A DNA stretch of 64,000 nt. Source: Platycnemis pennipes. Taxonomy: Eukaryota; Arthropoda; Insecta; Odonata; Platycnemididae. Under the pieces are notes generated by a model. The model saw only the letters and a program-made list of their open reading frames with translations. It had not been told where the DNA came from and did not search any database. Numbering within the stretch: position 1 is the first letter of the stretch; every line of letters starts with the position of its first letter. The translations under genes were made by a program, and so were the position numbers. Shown in pieces: positions 35,615 through 47,789 of the stretch. Location: the NCBI GenBank assembly GCA_933228895.1, contig OW121855.1:30270698-30334697 (forward strand). The letters are read 5' to 3'.

Positions 35615-35660
35615 AAATTAGGGGGATCCGGGTTCGAGTCCCGTCAAAGCGGATGCTTTT
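35615..35660 (+). repeat. tRNA-like B-box fragment
   Basis: GATCCGGGTTCGAGTCCCGTC holds a perfect GGTTCGANTCC B-box and folds as a T-arm. A convincing A-box and acceptor stem are missing. It is probably the head of a decayed SINE. Confidence 0.4.
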
Positions 35661-36400
35661 TTCTCTATAGAATTTCAGAATTCCTTAAGGGTTTTAATCT
35701 TAGATAAATATCCTCATACCATAAATTGTGATATCCTTAGGTTTTAGGATTCTTATTAAATGTGGCTCATTGCTGTTTTGAGGAGTAACACTAAACTGAT
35801 ATTTTTGCATGCTTTTAAAAATGTATGCATTAAACGATGGTTAATAGATAAAATGAGCTACTTCAACGATATACCTAGTTTTAAAAGCGTAAAGTTGAAG
35901 GGGAAAGGGAGCTCATCCTCACCAGATTACTTTTACCACATCAATCTGCTAAACATGACATAAATATTTTACGGTAAAATGCCTCACGTTAAAACTGTAA
36001 ATCATCAAATTGCTCATTCCGCCCACCAATCAGGGAGTTTTCTTTTGGTTGCAGAGTTAAGTGTTCGCACTAAACCAGTCATCAAATAACTTGTCCTAGC
36101 ACAAAGTTAGAAAATAAGCAAACTGCAATTTTGGACATTAATACGCAGAATATCATTCCAGAAAATCTTGCAGTTAAACAAATAAAAGCTGGAAAGTGTT
36201 CTCAGAATTCTAAATGATGCCAAACGAGATGTGGCCACAATATATTGATCGAGAAAACACATAATTTAGTTATCCATTTTTTAAAGAGAATTCCGCCAGT
36301 CCGTATTTCATCGATCACTGTCACATCATGAATATGATGAAAACACATATGAAATGGATCAATAATACCAGAAATACTGTCACCTCTGATCAAACACGAG
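35661..36400. other. No gene recognised
   Basis: AT-rich DNA. The minus-strand 70-residue frame at 36202-36414 has no recognisable motif. Confidence 0.4.
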
Positions 36401-37500
36401 CCTCGCGAGACCACACTTCCTGTCCATTACGGTTCACGGCCAACGGCGTGAAGGTAGGGAAGCCATGAACGAACTTGTTATTGGAGCATGGGTCGACAGA
36501 GAGATAGGGAAAACCATTTCGCGAGCTGCAATTCATGTACCCTGATAGTTTTCCATTCAAATAATGTCCGGTGACAGACGACATCTCCTCCATTCGACCC
36601 AATCGAAATTCGACTCCTGGAGCGGAGCATCGCAAAGCCTCGTGTGAAGAGAGGGCAGCTCATACGCTTGTCTGCAATGCCGGCTGGGACCAGGTGCACC
36701 AGAATCCTTCGCTGCGCTGCCGCCAAAGGCGGTGTGGGTTGGGAAGATAGAAGGTAGGCGGGGAGGATGGGAAGGGAGTTACACTCCCGGGAAACATCCA
36801 AACGACGACCGCGGCAATGAATTCGAACACGAATCGAAATGAAAACCGGGACGACCGAGGAGTCCGGCTTCGATTGGGCAGGCGCGGTTTCAAAACGACC
36901 GGAGGGGAGGAGAGGACGGACGAGAAACGAGACGGCAGAACCTTTCTAAGCAATGAGCCAAATGGATTGTACGTCCGCTTGTGAGGAGGTAATAGCTACT
37001 TCGGAAGGCTTATATGGGGAGCAGGATATGGGGAGCAGGATAGGGGGGGGGGGGTGAGAAGAGACGCAGACCCGTGTGAGAGAGTGAGTGGGTGGTGGTT
37101 TGAAGAATAAAAAAGAAATCCTCCCCTTTTTTGAAGGAGAAAACCATTGGGTGAGTGGTCACCACCTCGATGGATCGGAAATCCCGTTAAGCCAGAGGGA
37201 GGGAGAGATGGAGCGACGAAGAAGTGGGCCCTTGAGCGCCTCTGCATCTGTCTCCATGGGAACGGAGTTTGGAGAGGTGGCGGGAGGGGGTTGGGAGAGG
37301 GCAGAGGTTGAGGTTCAAATCCCTGTCCAGGGGAAGAGGGTGGCGGGAGGGGTGAGTGGCAGGTTACGGGGAGGAGAGCAGTGTCAGACGACAACAAAAG
37401 AGGAGCGGAATAAAGGGGAAAACGCTCATGGAGGATGTTTAGGGCAAAGCATTCGCGGGCACATCATCGAGACCAGCCACTAGACACAGTAAAATTACCG
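36400..37500. other. GC-rich block with long purine runs, no confirmed exon
   Basis: CpG-rich to about 36930, then purine-rich on the plus strand from 37000 to 37400, including a run of ten G near 37046 and a tandem TATGGGGAGCAGGA at 37013-37041. Many overlapping frames are open because stop codons are scarce in this composition. No frame shows a domain. Confidence 0.4.
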
Positions 37501-40500
37501 ACCGTGATGTACGGAGTTGAAAGCAAACAAAAATCGGTGGAACGGTCAACGTAATTCATGGCACTTGAGTGCGACAAGGCAATGAACGCGTTTACGTTTC
37601 CTTGCTCGCCATTAAGGGATTAAATCAATGGAATTAGGGGTCTGAACCATGGGGTTCCTTGGGGATAACAACGAATATTAATTAAAATAACTACGGCAAT
37701 CCAGTGAAGTACTGATAGCGTATTTTTCATCATTTCATAAATATACTTTAAGGGATAGTAAAACCAGGGAATATCTTCAAATAAGGTCATAACAATACAC
37801 GAATTAAATAAATAATGGTTTAACTAGTCTCATGCATATGGAAAGGAAACAAATTGTGCATCTCAAATTATGTATTTACCAATTCAACATTATTTATTTC
37901 GTTGCTAATCGTATCGAGAAAATTACGAATGAATCAAGCATGGCAACTCCAAAATTGAATGTTCACTACTAAACCAGTTTTATCATCCACGATGAACCAG
38001 GATCAAATTTCGCACATTCACGGAATCCAAGAAGTGACGTAAAGTTACTGCGACACATGAAATCAAACAAAAAAGAGCTCTTTCATCTTTTAAGGCTACA
38101 TTCATAGCATATTCCAGGCAGGAGATTTAAAATAAAACACTACAGAATAACCCTTGGAGTATTACGAGAAAGGTATTATTGCAGCATTAACGGTAGATTA
38201 AGGTAAAGTCTGAGGTGATTTCCGCGGTCGAAGAGGAAACCATTTAACACAAGAATGAAATAACATAATACCCATTGAAAAATGTGTCCTAAGGCGGTTA
38301 ACTTAAGCGAAAAGAAATGTATTGATCGTCAGCAACCACACATTTATGACTCTGTGAGTTCAGGAAGATAGAAATTACGGCAATTACAAAAGGTAAGTTG
38401 TAGCATATGAAAAATAGACAAAAAAAGAATGTATCAAAGGAGAAGAAAGGCTGAGTCCTAAACGCCGGAGGGTACGCATGCGATGGACCAAGGTTGGTTG
38501 GCCAAGTGCAACCCACGCAGGAAGAGGAGGAGAAGGCAGTGGGTGAGAGCGAAAGACAAAGGGAGCGGGGATGGGAGAAACAATGGGAGAGGATGAAAAA
38601 GAAGAAGCGGTGGGCGTAGCTTCAATGGAATCGAGGAAAATATTCGTAGAGCGCCGCGCAGCAATTACAGCAAACCAATATTCAAGGGCGTATTTCAAGA
38701 GGATGAGAGTTATGCGCCTGAAAAAAACCCACAACAATAGCGCTGCTCATATTTGTGAAGGATGCATTAAGACAAAATCCCACTTTAAATAACAGCAGCT
38801 GGACGTTCATGTTATGAAGCTCACCGCAGCCGATACATTCAACTCGATCTAGAAATATTTCGCAGGGAATTCCATATCACAATTTTATCTCTTGAAACAA
38901 TGATATCATGTAGTTAATAACAGTAAAAGAGGCCTACTTTGTGACTGTAATAACCATATGTTGGTTGAAAAATCAATTAAATTTATTTTTGCATTCATTT
39001 TTCACTTCGTCGTAGTACTGCCAGCAAACGGCTTCAACTTTCAATGTCAAGTAACGTGAAGAGGCTTTGAATCAGGCATTGAAGACAATACAGCGTGGTA
39101 GAAACACCTCGTGCGTTGCCTTTAAACTCCTGAATAAGTAAGGACATTCGCCAGATCGATATGAACAGCGATCGATGAAAATAGCCCAACATACGTACTT
39201 CTTTGACAGGCACGCTCCCAATTCAAGGACTTTGACATTAAGGCAGCCTATCGTGGCGCAAAAATTCGCTCAACGACCATTTACGACAAATGAAACTAAA
39301 CAAGAGATAGTATTTTTTATTATTTATTTCAGGGAAGCTATAGAAATTGCGAAGAGACCGGAGAACGTAAACCGAGAAGACGGTTATACATTGAGTAGAA
39401 AGCTTAAACGAATTTTTCAAATTTCAAAAAATCCAGCAACAATGGGAGTCCTCACTCATATAAATAAAGACGAGCAAGACTAAAGAATCAGTTCAGATAA
39501 CCTGCTGAAGCTGGCAGGAGAACCAGCGAATTATTGTTCTTGCAATTTTAAACATCGCGGAATGAATCCCGAAAAAATAAACAGTCAAAGAGAGTATTTT
39601 TGCTCACAGAGGACTGTCTGGAGTCTGGTGAAACGTGCACTCAATAGTGAAGCACAGAGAGGAGAGCTTTGGACAAAGCCATCCATATGGAGCGTTTTCC
39701 CGTTAAGGTGTCAAGGTTGTGTGCAAGTGCGCAAGCAATGGAAGAAGAGAGAGGAGGAGGAGGGAGATACCATACGCACCGAACGCCGTCTTGCGAAAAA
39801 CGAAGATGGGAACCACGTCAACCACTCCCAGCAGGAGTCGCCTCAACCTTGAGGCGTCAAATGCCCCTCAAGTCCTTACATTTGATTTTTTTCGTTTCAA
39901 GCTCACCCTTCATCGTTGTAATTCAATATCGATGCGGAGGAACAGTAAGAAAAAATTGACTGTGGGAGGGGGGGAGCAGGTTTAAAAAATTTGTAGCAGG
40001 TGCAAAAGCCTGGGAACGACTAAACGGTACGATTTCTGACTCTGTATGAGGAAGGGGAAACGTCTCCCCTTCCTCGCAGGGACCACATACTCAACGAGAC
40101 GTGTAAAAGAAAATTATCAAGAAACCTTGTGGGGTCGGAGCTGAGCACTTACCGGGGGAGGTGCGGTTTCGCTCACATCTGGCGACAATTCTACCTTATT
40201 CTATTACATTACGGCCCGGTGACAACGAGACAGCTCTCAGGTTGGACGTCAATTCCTTACCTGGAAAGGAAAAGGAAAACATTCTATGATTTATGGTAGG
40301 ATGGTAATTTTAAAAGCAAAACATGGTGAAATAGACATGAAAAATATTCCCTGTCATCACGACTCCTGACCAATGAATAGCAAAAAGTTCTAAGCTCGCC
40401 TCATCATTGCTCAACCACCCACAGTTGAGGGAAGGTAATTGTACTTGGCCTATTATTGAAGGACGCAAGCTTTACTCTCGAAATTGATGTAAAGAGGACA

Positions 40501-40778
40501 AACTTTTCCTACACGAACTTTTCTTCATTTGAAAATCAGTACACAAATCGCAACTTAGAACATAATAATTATCTACTGTTTTTACATGTGGTGAAATTAA
40601 GGCTAAACCATTTTGCATCTAAACTCCTAATATATAGTGGACTCACACCAAAATGGGTGCTAATTGCATGATTAACATTGCAAAAATACTTTAGGAAAAT
40701 AGAGGAAACAAATTCCGGCGAGATATAGTGGAAGATTTCCACTACTGATAAATGAAAGAACTTTGTGAACTCCACAGT
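37500..40778. other. No gene recognised
   Basis: Mixed DNA. Frames at 38384-38737 minus, 39175-39483 plus and 39562-39985 plus were read and none matches a family I recognise. No repeat shared with the rest of the window was seen. Confidence 0.4.
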
Positions 40779-40851
40779 AAGTTTTATTGAGACGACCTAG
40801 GTTTCGAAGATGACACTACGTGTCGAGACCTAGGTCGTCCCAATAAAACTT
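40779..40851. repeat. Palindrome, Penelope-terminal-like
   Basis: Arms of 29 bases (40779-40807 and 40823-40851) are inverted copies with two mismatches: AAGTTTTATTGAGACGACCT and AGGTTTCGA. The loop region holds GAAGATGACACTACGTGTCG AGACC, a perfect GACAC/GTGTC stem placed as in the hammerhead-like motifs, but the 5' core is CGAAGAUGA and GAAA has become GAGA. GGTCGTCCCAATAAAACTT follows, with the same GTC-then-AATAAA spacing as at 1.5 and 61.0 kb. Confidence 0.65.
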
Positions 40852-42356
40852 TAGAAAAAATAAATATTTTTCAGAAATATAAAGGCAAATAGGTACGCGC
40901 ATGATTATAGATAATACCTTGGATCTCACCTTACAAAAAATATAAAAAATACGTGGATAGTTGAAGTACGCGTTAAAGTATGAGCGTAAAGGACCTTGAG
41001 TTGCAAGTCCAGGCAAGGAGATAGACGTATTAGATTTCGTCACAATGACCACCAGAACGTTTACATAGCTATAGAAAATGATTAGAAAGAAGGGAATAGA
41101 ACGTTGGTTGTGATTTCATTTAAAAGTAATTTTCTTTTACTCTAATGGATAACAATATCTCCAAGAATATGTTTTCTCATTGTATAACCAGATAAAATTG
41201 GCCATAAAAGATTAACTTCGTTTCATTGGGTCAACCAGCAAATTTCAATATACAATAAGCATTATGTTTTATGCAATAAGAAATATCAAACAGTACTTAA
41301 GAACAGTATAGGTAAATATAAAATTATTGAAGATGTAAACTTAAAATGACACCAACGCCGGTTTACTATTTTTACTTAGTAAATAGGACTGCAATTATGA
41401 ATTTTAAAATACAGATACTGCCCACATTACGAAATTGGGGAGAAAGCTTAAAAGAAACGCCAATGTTACTTTCAGAAACTGGTAAGGTTAGATAATATCC
41501 ATGACAAGATTTTCAAATTAATGTTTATTTCAACTGGGGTGGAGCTAGGAAGTATTTAAAAGACTCCATACACTTCTAAAATAAGATAAACCTATAGATT
41601 ACAATTCTAAGATGAAATAAGACTACGACCAATTGTGAGCCATATGAAAAGTCTCAAATTTATTTCACACATTTCTTTTGATCCACAGATCACGAAGTTG
41701 AGATGAAATCACTCTTTTATTTTGAACTATAAAGAGTTATACGGTAAAATTGCATCATTCATCACAGAGTATAGCACGATATTCCTCAAGCTGAATGTTT
41801 TCTTGGTTACTTTCTCAGAGGAAGCGAACTGGAATGCTTGTAAAACATACAGGTTTTTATATAAACGCGGAAAGAAACCTGAAAATCATTCACCATTTCA
41901 GCGTCGAGTAGGCCTTCATTTAACACGGTAATCCTCATGTCTTAGGATGCCATGTTCCCGTCGCAGATTTTCATAGAGAAACCCAAAATTCGACACTGTA
42001 TATCAGTGTATTTTTCCCTCTTCCTTTTGCTGAATATTAGCTTCACACGCCACTCCCCATGACACATATAGCAGGAGATCCTAACATCTAGTTTAGTCCT
42101 CGGCAATTCTTTTCCCCGAACAAGGGCCAAGGGCGCACACGGAACAGCGAACAAGTGAGTGACACAGAAAGGACAGGGGCAAACGAACTCCAGGGACATT
42201 TTTTTATTTATTCGGCAGGGAGAGGAGAAGAATGAGGAGAGAGAAAAAAACCCAAGTTGCAGACTCCAGCGATTGAGCCCAACTCCCTCCCACGAAAAGA
42301 ATCTTTCCGAAAACTGAGAAAACGCCCCAACTTCCGCCACAGATTCCGATAGAAAT
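40852..42356. other. No gene recognised
   Basis: Very AT-rich to 41730, less so afterwards. The minus-strand 132-residue frame at 41942-42340 has no recognisable domain. Confidence 0.4.
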
Positions 42357-43010
42357 ATGTATTACGAGTCGAGAGAGGACGAGGGAAGGAAGATAGTGGT
42401 GAGGAGGTTTAGAAGAGCAGTGGAAGACGGGGAGTCCTTGAAACGGAGAGATAGACGAGGGGAGGGAGGAGGCTGTGAGGAGGAGGGGATGGAGGGGAAG
42501 TTTGAGAGAGTGGAAGGGGAAGGTAGGGGGTTACCCTTCCCTCTCTCTCCCTGAAGCGACGACACCCAAACACGGGCGATGGTCCAAGCGAGCATCCCAT
42601 CTTCCCGACGTACACCAGCGCGAAGGCGAGGTGCCTGTCGACTCCCCACCTGTTCACCTTACCGCCCTATAAACAATCGCCCGTTGACATTTGTCCATAA
42701 CTTCCGACTCCTGGGTGTCCCCTGGCGGAGAATATGACCGAGTGCCGGGTCGGGCACAGCCCAGAGACGCCAGGGACCCCTTTTCCCCCTTTTCCTTCCT
42801 GCCCGGTAACACCACCCCCCGACTTTTCCCCGGAACGCCGGCACCCACCCCAAGCCCACACAACCCGGATGGTTTCGGATACGGTAGCGACGGGACGCCA
42901 TTCAACACATCCCTGGTTGGCCGGTCCATCCGCCCAGAGCTTTTCCACAGGGATCCAAGGGAAAGGAAGAAGCTGTGGGAGAAACAGGACGAGGTCGGTG
43001 GGCGGAGGCA
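42357..43010. other. GC-rich block, no confirmed exon
   Basis: Purine-rich on the plus strand to 42540, then C-rich to 43010. Open frames occupy all six frames in places, a compositional effect. The hAT foldback element at 43019 inserted at the right edge of this block. Confidence 0.4.
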
Positions 43011-43018
43011 GTGAGGGC

Positions 43019-43991
43019 TAGGCCTGGGCGATATATCGATATATCGTAAAATATCGCGATATTTTAATACATCGTGAATCCGATATTGAGTTTTTTAAAA
43101 ATTAACGACACATCGTTGCTCGATAACTATCGTCTTATCGTGCCCCGATATTTTATCGGGGCACGATATGATATCGGGGCACGATAAAATATCATGATAT
43201 CGCGCCCCGATAAAATATCACGATATATTATCACGATAAATATCACGATAAAAGATCGTGATATTGCGCCGGTTAATCGTGTCGGAAAAAGACAGCCGCT
43301 GAGTTGGCCTTCCTTTAGCTGGAGCAAGTACGTTTGAAAACTTATTATTCTGATATCTGCTAATTCAAATTCTCAGCAGTTCTCTCTCACTCTCTCTTTC
43401 AATTTCAGTGGTCTGATAGTTTATAGGTGATGTCATGTTCAAATTTTTGGAAGGAACTGAAAACAACTGTTTGTAAATTAGTGTATGTATTGTCAGCTTA
43501 TCTAAAGATATCGAAACAAACTCAGCAAACAAACTATTCGGCTTGCTAGAATAATGTGATCTTACTTTAGATGATTACCAAAAGTAACTTTCAGCAACGT
43601 GCATTTTTCTGATTTCTTTACATGCAGTAATGCCCAAATACGCTGTTACCAATTTTTCGGCTGTTATTTTCCGACACGATTAACCGGCGCAATATCACGA
43701 TCTTTTATCGTGATATTTATCGTGATAATTATATCGTGATATTTATCGGGGCGCGATATCGTGATATTTTATCGGGACGCGATATCATGACATTTTATCG
43801 CGATATTTATCGTGACCACGATATTTATCGTGATATTTTATCCGCCCCGATATTTTATCGTGCCCCGATAAAATATCGGGGCACGATAAGACGATATATA
43901 TCGTCACGATATGAGTTATCGTTATCGCCAACTTACGATATGCTAAAATTATCGTATCCCGATATTGAATTATCAATATCGCCCATGCCTA
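43019..43991. mobile_element. 973-bp hAT foldback element with exact 8-bp target duplication
   Basis: The ends are TAGGCCTGGGCGATA and, inverted, TAGGCATGGGCGATA. GTGAGGGC is duplicated exactly at 43011-43018 and 43992-43999. Eight-base duplications and TAGGC-type or CAGGG-type ends are typical of hAT elements. Arms of about 271 bases (to 43289) and 325 bases (from 43667) consist mostly of ATATCG, CACGATA and CCCCGATA units that can pair, and end at the shared TTAATCGTGTCGGAAAA. The 377-base centre has no transposase. The exact target duplication points to a fairly recent insertion. Confidence 0.9.
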
Positions 43992-43999
43992 GTGAGGGC

Positions 44000-44970
44000 T
44001 CCTTCTCAAAGCAGTCCGATGCCCTTCGCATCGATGTTCCCGATACGCTAATTTCCAACCTCCAGGGTCCATACCCTCCACCGTTAAACACACTGGATGA
44101 TAACCTACCCCTACCACTTCCCCCATCTTCATGGAATTGCACTAACAAAAAGATACGGCCTGGAACCAACGACCGCTCGGGGAGCTGTACGATTTATTGA
44201 CCGCGGGATCAATTAAATTACTTTTTCATGCCCAGGAGGGAGCGTTTACCAAGGTTTTGTGCCGCACAACGACACAATTACGAGCGTAAATGCACTGTGA
44301 GAGAAAAATTCATAAATTTACGCAGAGATACGGAGACTTGAAAAGGGGCAGTAAAGAGATACCCAACGACCGGAAACCTCAGTTGCTAATATCATTCATT
44401 AAGATCTTCGGCTCTGCCTCAGGAGGGTAAGAACACTTAACAGCACCATAATGTTTAAACAGAAAGGGACGTCTCGGGATGAAAATGCGTACGTGAAAGA
44501 AATGCATGTGGAGCAACGAAAAAAGTGTATACTTTGAAATAAGTGAGATGATTTGAAATCTGTGAAACTCAAATCATTACAATTCTACTTCATAGAATCA
44601 ACAGGGGTCAATTCTCCCTCATAAATAGTCCAACATAAGTAACCACATAGGACAGCCACAAGTATGTACATATTTATCCACGGAATTAGCAACAGAAATA
44701 CTAGTGACACATTTTCAATTTCGACGGGGAAGTTTTTATGGACGAGTAATCTTAAATAATGATTACAATCGACATCCCATCGATTTATCGGGCTAAGTTT
44801 TGAAATTATTTCAATACACTACGCCTAACTAGCTACAAACCGATACTTCAAACTATTTCGTTCACGAACTCGAAAACATTACCTTACCCAATGCAAAAAA
44901 TAAAAACCATTCTCCTTATCAATGCATACTTATTTCTCGGCTGTGAACATCGTATCGCCCCTGAAGAGAT
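44000..44970. other. No gene recognised
   Basis: Ordinary AT-rich DNA to the next MITE, with no open frame longer than about 65 residues outside the mobile elements. Confidence 0.4.
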
Positions 44971-45509
44971 AATGGGGGCGTTTACTCGGAACCGAAATCG
45001 CAATTTTGTACACGAAATCGTTAGATGGAAACGAAAAACGAATTTTAGTGAAAAAATTAATCTTCTAACCACAACCATTCACTCATAAATCAAAAATTAA
45101 AATAAGCAAAAGGTGACGCCCACCGAAAATAGTGCTGTGATAACATTGACGTCATTTTCCTCCCGTCCTTGACAGCTTTCAGGGGAGGGGGAAGGGAGTG
45201 GAGGGGGGTTCTCGGAAGGTCTGCTCGCACAGATGCTGTCGAAATCGCTCCCATTGGCCGAGTCAGCTGTGTCCCCCCCTTTGCGATAAGGCGAAGTAGC
45301 TTTGCGGGCTCAGTTGTGATTGGACGAAGTAGATATACGTCAGAGGTTGCACCACACCCACTTTTCCGAAAGGGTTAAAAACATCAGTTTTTCGCCGCTT
45401 ATAACTCGGGAAATAATTGTCGGATCAGAAAACGGAAAAATACGGGTCTTTTTATTTTACAAACTCTATCAGATTCGGCAATAAAAAAAATATGGTAAAC
45501 GACCCCATT
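44971..45509 (-). mobile_element. 539-bp MITE, family copy 2 (inverted relative to copy 1)
   Basis: Terminal inverted repeats AATGGGGGCGTTTAC and AATGGGGTCGTTTAC match 11603-12136 in reverse orientation over the full length. The two copies have unrelated flanks, which fixes the element boundaries at these repeats. Confidence 0.75.
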
Positions 45510-46555
45510 TTCAGTCCACGCCTCATAATCCATATGTTTCGTTACGAATTCCCGCCTGAAGCCAGCTGGAAAACAGCCATCTAAAATGAATACACCTGGC
45601 AGCATGAAGCAAGTGAATGGAAATATTGAGGTCACGCAACAACCACACACATCGCTCTCGAAAAGCGTGAGGGCATACGTTTAATTTTGCCACGCACACC
45701 GCCTGATTTTAAAGAGGTACGCACCATACTCGACATTAAGAATTCCGTGAGGCGGCACTTTCTCCAACGGCTCGCTCCTACCAACAGAAGAAGAGAAATT
45801 ATTCCCTTCATTAGCCATTAAGTAAAAAGTTAATGTGACCCGTGGATATACACCAACTCATCCCAGAGGTGAGAGGAGGACGTAGGTAGGTCCTTGACAC
45901 GCTCTCTCTCTCTCTGCCCGATACCCTCCCGCCGACGATAACCTTGAAAGAAACGAAAGAAAAGCTCCAGCCGTCCACAGAAGACTTCCAGGTATACGCG
46001 CGCACGGACGAGACCACAAATGATTCAAAATTGTGGGCGAGATGACAGGCATCCTCCGCTTCCCTGACGCGGTCATTACTGTCCCCCGGACGGAGATAAG
46101 CCTGATTCATGGGTATGTGGAGCGGACGAGTCCGAAGAATACCAGCAGGAACTAGACAAAGAGAGGAACGGACGGGCCGAAAGAGAAGAAATCACGGAAG
46201 ACGAAGACCGGAGACTGATGATGAGAGCCGGCAGAGACATCTATCGTCTCTGGTGATGGACCCAAGGAAAAAAAAACTCAAAGACGGATGCAGTGAGACG
46301 GAAGTGAGCTGAGGAAAGGCGGAAAGATTGTGTGATTAATTGCTAACCGTATTCAGTGATCAAGGGGAAGATTGGGACTAGGAAAGATAGCCTTGGAACG
46401 GCTGTTCCCTCTCCATTTATCCTTGGAAATTAATCTCATTTCAAGACTAATAACCGATAAAGGTGTAAAGGCAATCTTCGTAGCTATTTCATGTTAACGC
46501 ATAATGACGGTGGATAGAAAATCTCGACAAGGTATATGTAGCATGCAGTGATGGA
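45510..46555. other. No gene recognised; CT repeat
   Basis: A CTCTCTCTCTCTCT run lies at 45902-45915. Several frames are open between 45810 and 46312 without motifs. Confidence 0.4.
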
Positions 46556-46559
46556 TGCA

Positions 46560-46665
46560 GAAGATAAGGATTATTATAAAATGCAAGGGTTGGCAGATAG
46601 AAATATCTACTGGAGAGCTGCATCAAACCAATCTTAGGATTGATGACCAGCGATGATGATTAATG
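46560..46665 (+). pseudogene. Non-LTR retrotransposon 3' end, family A (short)
   Basis: The frame reads DYYKMQGLADRNIYWRAASN QS and stop, then a further PAMMM. Only the last 35 or so residues of the family A tail remain. Confidence 0.65.
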
Positions 46666-46669
46666 AGGA

Positions 46670-47665
46670 AGAAAACCATTTTCAATCCCGATGAAAGTGG
46701 CATAACTAACCTGATAATAACGCCTGATCCTGATAGCAATCTCGAATCATCAATTACAATATAAGAGAAAAGACATGCAAGGAAAGCTAGGTTTGCCTCA
46801 TTTCATGGAAAGTTGCATTTGAGGTACTGTTACAATTTCATAAGAGCTGCTTGCTAACAGAGCCAGCAGAGAGAGACTGGATTATTGGTGTCCTACCAGT
46901 TAGGGTAGGTTTTTATGGACCATTTCCACTCTCTTTCGCCTCTTCTAAACGTTCCTTTTCTTGTCCTGTTCTACTATTCAGTTTGGCACGCTCTATCTCA
47001 TTTAAATACATCTTAAATGAGTACCCCTTGCTAATGCGTGTAATACCACGTTCAAAATTTAATTGTTTTTCCTCATAATGAGGCGACTGTGAATGCATAA
47101 TAAGAAGAGATACATTGATATGAGTGATAAATATACATTTATTTTAGCAGCAGTGATAAGAGGCTGAACCTATGGTGGTAGTAGCAGCGATAAGTATTTA
47201 CGATCATTGGTAGGTTTATGAATATTCCATTCCTGCCATCCTCATCTATGAAGGCCGTGTTTTAACCTCCTTATCCTACAATCAGTGCTTATTACATAAT
47301 GCCCTCTTCTAAGTACGCAAAATATCTTTAGCCTCCATTTACGCAAACAAGATACATCCACTCCTATATATTTTTAACGTCTGCCTAACATCTTTCCCTC
47401 CATGTTTCAGCATTCAGTTACCTCCAAAATTATTATCCATCCATTTCTGTACTCTTATCAAGGTGGAACAACCTAAAACTAGTAACGCGTTGTCACAGAA
47501 AACCTTTATAAAAATGCTATACCTACCTCAAATTGCTAAAGTCACAACTTGGTGAAATATAAGCCATATGAGAACAATAATATTACACATAAACGACAAG
47601 CAATAATTTTCCATAACTAGTCTTGCTTCTCCACGATAAAACGATTGTGTTCGGCAAAAATCCAT
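46670..47665. other. No gene recognised
   Basis: AT-rich DNA with two overlapping 60-75 residue frames on opposite strands at 46851-47098, neither recognisable. Confidence 0.4.
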
Positions 47666-47667
47666 CA

Positions 47668-47785
47668 TCATTCATCATCCCATCATTGGTCAACAATCCT
47701 AGGATTGGTTTGACGCAGCTTTCCACTCGATTCTTCTATCGGCCAACCTTTTCATTGTGACGTAATTCTTCTCTTTTACACGGCA
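47668..47785 (-). pseudogene. Non-LTR retrotransposon 3' end, family A (short)
   Basis: Minus strand frame: VKEKNYVTMKRLADRRIEWK, then AASNQS and stop. It matches the end of the 23.2 kb copy almost residue for residue. Confidence 0.7.
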
Positions 47786-47789
47786 AAAA

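Noticed and set aside
35615..35660. A tRNA gene
   Set aside because: Only the T-arm and B-box are convincing. There is no closed acceptor stem or clear anticodon arm.
43736..44200. 154-residue open frame rich in YRDI repeats as a gene
   Set aside because: It is a translation of the ATATCG/CACGATA array in the hAT foldback arm and continues past the element end by chance.
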